Below are positions 1 to 3,588 of a DNA stretch of 5,288 bases, in pieces. Within the stretch, counting starts at the first letter, position 1; every line of letters starts with the position of its first letter. This stretch comes from Burkholderiales bacterium UBA2647 (GTDB taxonomy: Bacteria > Pseudomonadota > Gammaproteobacteria > Burkholderiales > Burkholderiaceae_E): positions 2,502 to 7,789 of the forward strand of contig DENJ01000004.1 of assembly GCA_002359635.1 (NCBI GenBank), in the 5' to 3' direction. The notes under the pieces were generated by a model. That model saw nothing but the letters and a program-made list of their open reading frames with translations. It was not told the origin of the DNA and ran no database searches. The position numbers and the translations under genes were made by a program.

Positions 1-22
1 CTGTAGCTGCATGAGTCCTGTA

Positions 23-48
23 GTCCTTGGTTGAGGTCCTTGGTTAAC
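23..48. repeat. Tandem 13-bp direct repeat, two units
   Basis: Two adjacent 13-bp units, GTCCTTGGTTGAG (23-35) and GTCCTTGGTTAAC (36-48), agree at 11 of 13 positions. The block lies beyond the 3' end of the OsmC-family gene. A related shorter string, AGTCCTG, occurs at 14-20, so the duplication may be part of a slightly longer decayed array that continues off the left edge. No function is evident. Confidence 0.6.
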
Positions 49-63
49 GCCGTTACTCGGCGT
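47..63 (-). terminator. Hairpin just downstream of the OsmC-family gene, possible weak terminator
   Basis: A perfect 6-bp stem (ACGCCG, positions 47-52, with CGGCGT, 58-63) closes a 5-nt loop. It starts 6 nt after the stop codon of the OsmC-family gene, read on the minus strand. Only two T residues follow on that strand, so it lacks the U-tract of a classical intrinsic terminator. It could still act as a 3'-end-stabilising hairpin or mark a Rho-dependent end. Position and stem are seen directly; the terminator role is inferred. Confidence 0.35.
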
Positions 64-69
64 CGCTAA

Positions 70-495
70 TCAGTCGACCTCTTTAATCTCCCAGTCAATC
101 GTAATCGACGCCGTTTTTGCCAACATCGCTGTGGCAGAGCAGTACTTATCGTGAGACAGCTTGATGGCGCGCTCTACCAGGTTTGCCTTCAATCCTTTGC
201 CGGTGACGGTAAAGTGCATATTGATGGCGGTAAACACCTTGGGATCAACTGCTGCGCGTTCAGCCTGGAGGCTGACCTCGCAGTCTCTGACATCTTGCTG
301 GCTCTTGCGCAGGATCAGCACGACATCGTAGGCGGTGCATCCGCCTGTGCCTAAAAGCACCATTTCCATGGGGCGTGGCGCGAGATTTCGGCCGCCGCCA
401 TCTGGCGCGCCATCCATGCTCACCAGATGTCCGCTTCCTGTTTCTGCGTAAAAACTCATGCCCGCTGGCCCACCCCATCGAACTGTGCATTGCAT
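70..495 (-). CDS. OsmC/Ohr-fold family protein (YhfA-type)
   Basis: This 141-residue protein belongs to the OsmC/Ohr superfamily, whose classical members are thiol peroxidases that reduce organic hydroperoxides in the cytoplasm. The YhfA-type subgroup is less well characterised, so the exact substrate here is open. The two cysteines expected of the fold are present: Cys53 in GTGGCTAYDVV and Cys119 in HDKYCSATAML. The segment DGGGRNLAPRPMEMVL before the first cysteine is typical of YhfA-like proteins in Burkholderiales. I chose the ATG at 495 because GGGAGG lies 7 nt upstream (503-508, minus strand) and the protein then starts MQCTVRW, as I recall for homologues. An in-frame ATG at 522 would add nine residues and place that ribosome binding site inside the gene. 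The gene is divergent from the small-RNA/rplM region and seems to be transcribed alone. Confidence 0.9.
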   Translation of the reverse strand: MQCTVRWGGPAGMSFYAETGSGHLVSMDGAPDGGGRNLAPRPMEMVLLGTGGCTAYDVVLILRKSQQDVRDCEVSLQAERAAVDPKVFTAINMHFTVTGKGLKANLVERAIKLSHDKYCSATAMLAKTASITIDWEIKEVD

Positions 496-502
496 TGATT
501 GG

Positions 503-508
503 CCTCCC
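503..508 (-). promoter_or_regulatory. Ribosome binding site that fixes the OsmC-family start
   Basis: GGGAGG read on the minus strand sits 7 nt before the ATG at 495. It is a near-ideal Shine-Dalgarno sequence. It argues for the 141-residue protein and against the longer form starting at 522, which would have no such signal. Confidence 0.75.
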
Positions 509-617
509 GTAGAAGTCCGCATGATACTGAGAAGTTGCTTTGATCGGCTGCGCTACGGGTCTTGTTGCAATGCAAAATCCCGGCCCTTGTTGGGTGTAAA
601 ACCTACCGATCATTCTG

Positions 618-645
618 GGTAAGCGGTTGATGTTTACCGCTTATT
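618..645. repeat. Inverted repeat upstream of the OsmC-family gene
   Basis: TAAGCGGT (620-627) and ACCGCTTA (636-643) form a perfect 8-bp inverted repeat around an 8-nt spacer. Two G-U pairs could extend the stem to 618-645 in RNA. It lies about 125 bp upstream of the OsmC-family start. No T-run follows on either strand, so it is not a terminator. The dyad could be an operator for a dimeric regulator or an RNA hairpin; the sequence does not decide. Confidence 0.55.
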
Positions 646-907
646 CCAAAAAAATCACCTTTTGTTTCAGGGCCTTTTCGGGCTGAACATGGGAAATCAA
701 TGCTTTTTCAAACTTGGATTGACCGGGCTGCTGCTCGTTCATGGATTTTCCGCATGGCGGGTTTCCGAAATGAAAGTCTTTATTTTTCCAATCTATTCAA
801 TGATTTAAATGTCATTCACCCTTGATCTCACCGCCTGAAATCATTCAGGATCGGCAGGGGTTGATCTGATGCTCGCCCTTGCTGGCGCAGATTTCCCAAC
901 AGAATTC

Positions 908-936
908 TTGCAATGCACAAAAAACCTTGGTAGACT
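908..936 (+). promoter_or_regulatory. Predicted sigma70-type promoter of the candidate small RNA
   Basis: TTGCAA (908-913) and TAGACT (931-936) match the -35 and -10 consensus at 4 of 6 positions each and are separated by exactly 17 bp. Transcription would begin near the A at 944. From there to the intrinsic terminator is about 88 nt, a common small-RNA length. The promoter is predicted from motif match and its fit to the downstream structure. Confidence 0.5.
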
Positions 937-943
937 TCGTCTT

Positions 944-1032
944 ATGGAAGTTGATTAGTACTTCCGCCCTTGTCTCCTCCACCCTCCTCCTTAGGTGGAT
1001 TCGGCCCGAAGTTACGCTTCGGGCTTTTTTTT
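944..1032 (+). ncRNA. Candidate small RNA with an anti-Shine-Dalgarno loop
   Basis: The proposed RNA of about 88 nt contains three consecutive perfect stems. The first is GGAAGT/ACTTCC (946-951 with 960-965) with an 8-nt loop. The second is TCCACC/GGTGGA (978-983 with 994-999), with the 10-nt loop CTCCTCCTTA (984-993). The third is the terminator stem at 1004-1024. The second loop contains CCUCCUUA, the anti-Shine-Dalgarno core at the 3' end of 16S rRNA. Another CCTCC (976-980) spans the foot of the same stem. Such a molecule could pair with ribosome binding sites of mRNAs and mimic the rRNA tail. This resembles in concept the CCUCCUCCC-motif ('cuckoo') RNAs known from alphaproteobacteria, but I do not claim homology. 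It sits directly upstream of the rplM-rpsI promoter. An alternative reading is a regulated leader/attenuator of rplM-rpsI. I recognise no named family. Confidence 0.55.
1004..1032 (+). terminator. Strong intrinsic terminator before the rplM promoter
   Basis: GCCCGAAG (1004-1011) and CTTCGGGC (1017-1024) form a perfect 8-bp GC-rich stem with a 5-nt loop, followed by eight consecutive T residues (1025-1032). It has polarity on the plus strand only, since no T-run follows on the minus strand. No plus-strand protein gene lies upstream in the window, so it must end a non-coding transcript. That is the main reason for calling the small RNA at 944-1032. Confidence 0.9.
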
Positions 1033-1043
1033 GCGCTCTTATT

Positions 1044-1063
1044 TTGGTCTTGATCAAAACCAA
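1044..1063. repeat. 20-bp near-perfect palindrome inside the rplM promoter
   Basis: The arms TTGGTCTTGA and TCAAAACCAA abut directly and are complementary at 9 of 10 pairs; the mismatch is C1049 with A1058. The dyad covers the putative -35 box and most of the spacer and ends 2 bp before the -10 box. That is a position where a bound dimeric protein would compete with RNA polymerase. I recognise no known operator consensus. Confidence 0.6.
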
Positions 1064-1071
1064 GCTATACT
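1044..1071 (+). promoter_or_regulatory. Predicted rplM-rpsI promoter
   Basis: TATACT (1066-1071) is a 5-of-6 match to the -10 consensus. TTGGTC (1044-1049) is a weaker -35, 16 bp upstream. Transcription would start near 1078, giving a leader of about 37 nt before rplM. The promoter starts only 12 bp after the upstream terminator, so the operon has its own start site. The interval between the two boxes is occupied by a near-perfect palindrome (1044-1063). Confidence 0.6.
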
Positions 1072-1114
1072 GGCGGGCTTTCCTTTAACAGTTTCATTTA
1101 TTCAAGGGTCCGCC

Positions 1115-1543
1115 ATGAAGACCTTTTCTGCTAAAGCTCACGAAGTACAACGCGACTGGTTCGTGGTTGATGGCTCAGGTAAGGTGCTCGGTCGTCTCGC
1201 CGCAGAGATCGCTTTGCGCTTGCGGGGCAAACACAAGCCCGAGTTCACACCCCATGTCGACACAGGCGACTTTATTGTTGTGGTTAATGCCGCTCAAATC
1301 CGAGTGACAGGCGATAAAGCCGAAGGTAAGCGTTACTTTCGGCATTCGGGTTTCCCCGGCGGTATCACCGAAACCACGTTTAGAAACATGCAGTCTCGCT
1401 TCCCAGGTCGGGCGCTCGAAAAAGCCGTCAAAGGCATGTTGCCCAAGGGGCCGCTTGGTTACGCGATGTTGAAAAAACTGAAGGTTTACGCCGAAGGCAG
1501 CCACCCGCACGCCGCGCAACAGCCCAAGGTATTGGAGATCTAA
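1115..1543 (+). CDS. rplM: 50S ribosomal protein L13
   Basis: L13 is an early-assembly protein of the large ribosomal subunit that binds 23S rRNA. The 142-residue product equals the usual bacterial length. Signature segments are LRGKHKPEFTPHVDTGDF (residues about 36-53), VKGMLPKGPLG in the C-terminal third and the end HPHAAQQPKVLEI. The PLGYAM variant, where E. coli has PLGRAM, is one I recall from Burkholderiales. The ATG at 1115 is chosen because the protein then begins MKTFSAKAHEV as in homologues. AAGGG lies 6 nt upstream; the open frame to 995 runs through the terminator and promoter and cannot be coding. It forms an operon with rpsI, separated by a single base. L13 and S9 are co-transcribed in most bacteria. 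Confidence 0.98.
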   Translation: MKTFSAKAHEVQRDWFVVDGSGKVLGRLAAEIALRLRGKHKPEFTPHVDTGDFIVVVNAAQIRVTGDKAEGKRYFRHSGFPGGITETTFRNMQSRFPGRALEKAVKGMLPKGPLGYAMLKKLKVYAEGSHPHAAQQPKVLEI

Positions 1544-1544
1544 G

Positions 1545-1937
1545 ATGATCGGTGAATACAATTACGGAACAGGACGTCGAAAGACCTCGGTAGCCAGGGT
1601 TTTCCTCAAGCGAGGGACAGGGAAAATCATCGTGAACGGTAAGTCCATTGATGATTACTTTGCACGGGAAACCGGCAGGATGGTGGCTCGGCAAGCCCTC
1701 GAATTAACCTCGAATGCATCGTCTTTTGACATCATGGTGAATGTGCACGGCGGTGGCGAGTCGGGCCAGGCTGGTGCCGTGCGCCACGGGATTACCCGGG
1801 CCTTGATTGATTACGATGCGTCTCTAAAACCCAGCTTATCGGCTGCAGGCCTTGTCACCCGGGATGCGCGTGAGGTCGAGCGTAAGAAAGTTGGTTTACA
1901 CAAAGCGCGCAAGCGTAAGCAATTCTCCAAACGCTAG
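1545..1937 (+). CDS. rpsI: 30S ribosomal protein S9
   Basis: S9 is a small-subunit protein whose basic C-terminal tail reaches the P site and contacts the anticodon stem of the bound tRNA. The 130-residue length equals that of E. coli. Diagnostic parts are YGTGRRKTSVARVF near the N-terminus, GGGESGQAGAVRHGITRAL in the middle, VTRDAREVERKKVGLHKARKR and the terminal QFSKR. The ATG lies one base after the rplM stop codon. GGAG inside the last rplM codons (1534-1537) is 7 nt upstream, so the two genes are likely translationally coupled. A UUCG-loop terminator ends the operon about 45 nt downstream. Confidence 0.98.
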   Translation: MIGEYNYGTGRRKTSVARVFLKRGTGKIIVNGKSIDDYFARETGRMVARQALELTSNASSFDIMVNVHGGGESGQAGAVRHGITRALIDYDASLKPSLSAAGLVTRDAREVERKKVGLHKARKRKQFSKR

Positions 1938-1981
1938 TACGGCGGACTTTGTCGTCAGGTCTTGGCGACATCAACCGCGAC

Positions 1982-2009
1982 ACGACCACTTCGGGGGTCG
2001 TTTTCTTTT
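1982..2009 (+). terminator. Intrinsic terminator of the rplM-rpsI operon
   Basis: ACGACC (1982-1987) pairs with GGTCGT (1996-2001). Above an A-G mismatch, a C-G pair (1989, 1994) closes the tetraloop TTCG (1990-1993), the exceptionally stable cUUCGg loop. The final T of the stem opens a tract reading TTTTCTTTT (2001-2009). It lies 45 bp after the rpsI stop and before the erpA promoter region, so erpA is probably a separate transcription unit. Confidence 0.8.
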
Positions 2010-2071
2010 GTCTTTCTGTCGCATGACCCTGATCACTTTATTGACACTCAAGATTTCAGGCATGTTCCTAA

Positions 2072-2100
2072 GCGACAATACCCGACTGTCAAGCTATGGT
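2072..2100 (+). promoter_or_regulatory. Possible erpA promoter with an IscR-like half-site
   Basis: GCGACA (2072-2077) and TATGGT (2095-2100) match the -35 and -10 consensus at 4 of 6 positions each with a 17-bp spacer. Transcription would start near 2107, giving a very short leader. ATACCCGACT (2078-2087) fits the left half of the published type 1 IscR consensus (ATASYYGACT) at all ten positions. It is followed directly by GTCAAGCTAT (2088-2097), which resembles the inverse half-site, but with an extra base and without the normal central spacing. E. coli erpA is known to be IscR-regulated. Regulation here is an inference. A perfect TTGACA at 2041-2046 lacks a good -10 partner. Confidence 0.35.
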
Positions 2101-2120
2101 TTCTCATGGAGATTTAGGAA

Positions 2121-2471
2121 ATGAATGCCGTCACCGAAATGCCAGCGCCTTTGACCTTCACCGACAGTGCTGCAAACAAAGTGCGTGATTTGATCGATGA
2201 AGAGGGAAACCCCAATTTAAAGCTTCGTGTTTTTGTTCAGGGCGGAGGCTGTTCTGGCTTTCAATATGGCTTTACCTTCGATGAAGATATGGCCGAAGAC
2301 GACACCAGAATGGAGAAGAACGGTGTTTCGCTGCTCATCGACGCCATGAGTTATCAGTATCTGGTCGGTGCGGAAATCGACTACAAGGACGGTCTCGAGG
2401 GCGCTCAGTTCGTGATCAAGAACCCCAACGCAAGTACAACCTGCGGTTGTGGGTCGTCGTTTTCGGTATAA
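2121..2471 (+). CDS. erpA: Iron-sulfur cluster insertion protein ErpA
   Basis: ErpA is an A-type carrier that receives Fe-S clusters from the scaffold machinery and hands them to cytoplasmic apo-enzymes. In E. coli these include IspG and IspH of isoprenoid synthesis. The 116-residue protein has the three cluster-binding cysteines of the HesB/IscA fold: Cys44 in GGGCSGFQYGF, and Cys108 and Cys110 in TTCGCGSSFSV at the C-terminus. The long match to the family from LIDEEGNP through VGAEIDYKDGLEGAQFVIKNPN favours ErpA over IscA or SufA. The ATG at 2121 has GGAG 9 nt upstream (2108-2111), and the start MNAVTEMPAP resembles Burkholderia homologues. It appears to be a single-gene transcript, as is common for erpA. 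Its stop is only 10 bp from that of the convergent anmK. Confidence 0.96.
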   Translation: MNAVTEMPAPLTFTDSAANKVRDLIDEEGNPNLKLRVFVQGGGCSGFQYGFTFDEDMAEDDTRMEKNGVSLLIDAMSYQYLVGAEIDYKDGLEGAQFVIKNPNASTTCGCGSSFSV

Positions 2472-2481
2472 GTTGTTTTGT

Positions 2482-3588
2482 TCAACTCGCGGGCCAGAGC
2501 GCTCCTAAAACCTTAGCCTTTCTCGCACCGGTCACAGCGGGAAGACTTGCCGCCTGACGCTTGATAAAACAATATCCTAACCAGGCAAAAGCGCATGCTT
2601 CCACCTGTTGGGGGTGAATGTCGAGATCTTGGGTCGTTGCGATCGGCATGCCGAAGTGTCGGCGCAGTACCTCGAGCAAAAACCCGTTGTTTGCACCACC
2701 GCCGCAAACCCATAGTTTCAAGGCTTGCCCGTTGACAGCAGCTTTGGCAACGCTCCAGGCAGTCAACTCGAGCAAGGTTCGTTGGACATCAACGGCTTGG
2801 ATTGTTTCGCCGAGGTCATGCATTTTCGACTCAAGCCAACTCAGGTTAAACCAGTCTCTGCCCGTGCTCTTGGGTGGCGGTAGCGCGAAGTAAGGGTCGT
2901 TTTTGAGACGCTGTAAAAGCGCTTCGTGAATGCTGCCTTGGCGCGCCCAGCCGCCACCTTCATCAAAAGGCTGTGCCAGGTGTCTGTCGATCCAAGCGTC
3001 CATCAGTAAGTTACCTGGGCCTGTGTCATAACCTTGAGGCCCTTGATCAGGCATCAAAAGGCTTATGTTGGCAATACCACCCAGGTTGACAACGGCTTGT
3101 GGGACGTCGGCAGCAAAAATCGCCTGATGGAAGGCGGGAACCAGAGGTGCCCCCTCCCCGCCACAGGCAATATCGGCCGACCTGAAATCGCCGATAACAT
3201 CAAAGCCGATTTTTTCGGCGAGATAGGCGCCTGCAAGCAGCTGGATGGTGTAGCCGCGCTTGGGCTGGTGGCGTACGGTCTGACCATGAACAGCCACTGC
3301 GCGAAGCATCGACAGGCGACACCGTTGGCGTTCGATGAGGCGATCAAGCACCGATACGGTTTCATCGGCATGTCGGAGGGCTAAACCTTGCGCCACATGC
3401 AGGTCGTTGTAAGCAGCAGTCTGAAGCGCCATAAGATCTGTGCGCAGGGCTGCCGAAATCGGCGAGGATTCGAAATCAAGAAGCTTGGGTTTACCAGAGG
3501 CGCTGAATTCAACCCAGGCTGCATCGATGGCGTCGAGACTGGTGCCCGACATCACACCAATCAGGGAGCAGGGCTCGTGGACTGACAC
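2482..3588 (-). CDS. anmK: 1,6-anhydro-N-acetylmuramic acid kinase
   Basis: AnmK hydrolyses the 1,6-anhydro ring of anhydro-MurNAc and phosphorylates it to MurNAc-6-phosphate, returning cell-wall sugar to metabolism in the cytoplasm. The 368 residues equal the family length. Visible signatures are GVMSGTSLDA (residues 11-20, ATP-binding region), HGQTVRH (101-107), GDFRSADIACGGEGAPLVP (133-151), GYDTGPGNLLMDAW (187-199), KSTGRDWF (240-247), CGGGANNGFLL (295-305) and EACAFAWL (330-337). Asp188 in GYDTGP is, by my motif alignment, the probable catalytic base. The usual Gly after SLD is Ala20. The start is a GTG directly after the TAG of the upstream M23 gene; there is no in-frame ATG before the MSGTS motif and no clear ribosome binding site. 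Translation is therefore probably coupled to the peptidase gene. A recycling route via MurQ or via AmgK/MurU cannot be told from this window. Confidence 0.95.
   Translation of the reverse strand: MSVHEPCSLIGVMSGTSLDAIDAAWVEFSASGKPKLLDFESSPISAALRTDLMALQTAAYNDLHVAQGLALRHADETVSVLDRLIERQRCRLSMLRAVAVHGQTVRHQPKRGYTIQLLAGAYLAEKIGFDVIGDFRSADIACGGEGAPLVPAFHQAIFAADVPQAVVNLGGIANISLLMPDQGPQGYDTGPGNLLMDAWIDRHLAQPFDEGGGWARQGSIHEALLQRLKNDPYFALPPPKSTGRDWFNLSWLESKMHDLGETIQAVDVQRTLLELTAWSVAKAAVNGQALKLWVCGGGANNGFLLEVLRRHFGMPIATTQDLDIHPQQVEACAFAWLGYCFIKRQAASLPAVTGARKAKVLGALWPAS

Larger units (their letters stand above)
496..943. other. Intergenic stretch without a convincing protein gene
   Basis: About 450 bases separate the OsmC-family start from the predicted start of the small RNA. 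I see no protein family here, and only short open frames on either strand without good ribosome binding sites. The region is visibly richer in A and T runs than the flanking genes. It contains an inverted repeat at 618-645 and a 6-bp perfect stem with a 4-nt loop at 834-849 (CCTGAA/TTCAGG). Neither is followed by a T-tract. The region must hold the promoter of the minus-strand OsmC-family gene, but I could not identify a clear -35/-10 pair for it. Confidence 0.6.

Noticed and set aside
743..796. P-loop-like string GNPPCGKS in the open frame upstream of the ATG at 742 on the minus strand
   Set aside because: There is no start codon before it and a stop lies just upstream. No other ATPase motif follows, so the match is a chance string in non-coding DNA.
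944..958. Four-codon frame ATG GAA GTT GAT TAG at the predicted 5' end of the small RNA
   Set aside because: It would have no leader or ribosome binding site and its bases form the first stem. It is most likely coincidence.
976..999. Remnant of a 16S rRNA 3' end, suggested by CCTCCTTA
   Set aside because: The flanking sequence shows no resemblance to the conserved GGCTGGATCA that precedes the anti-SD in 16S genes, so this is not a fragment of an rRNA gene.
850..1032. 6S RNA or tmRNA, considered because of the length between 850 and the terminator
   Set aside because: I see none of the long central-bulge helices of 6S RNA and no tRNA-like domain or tag-encoding segment.
995..1114. Upstream extension of the L13 frame to the ATG at 995
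   Set aside because: It would translate through a perfect intrinsic terminator and the rplM promoter, and L13 homologues begin at the MKTF start at 1115.
1852..2124. Plus-strand open frame of 90 codons overlapping the end of rpsI and reaching erpA
   Set aside because: Its first part is the S9 gene read in another frame, and it continues through the rpsI terminator. It has no recognisable family.
2436..2450. ACAACC-TGC-GGTTGT hairpin near the end of erpA as a terminator
   Set aside because: It encodes the conserved C-G-C cluster-binding motif, lies before the stop codon and lacks a following T-tract.
3034..3384. Plus-strand open frames inside anmK, and likewise 3631-4059 and 4752-5126 inside the M23 gene
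   Set aside because: They are shadow frames of strongly supported minus-strand genes and resemble no family.
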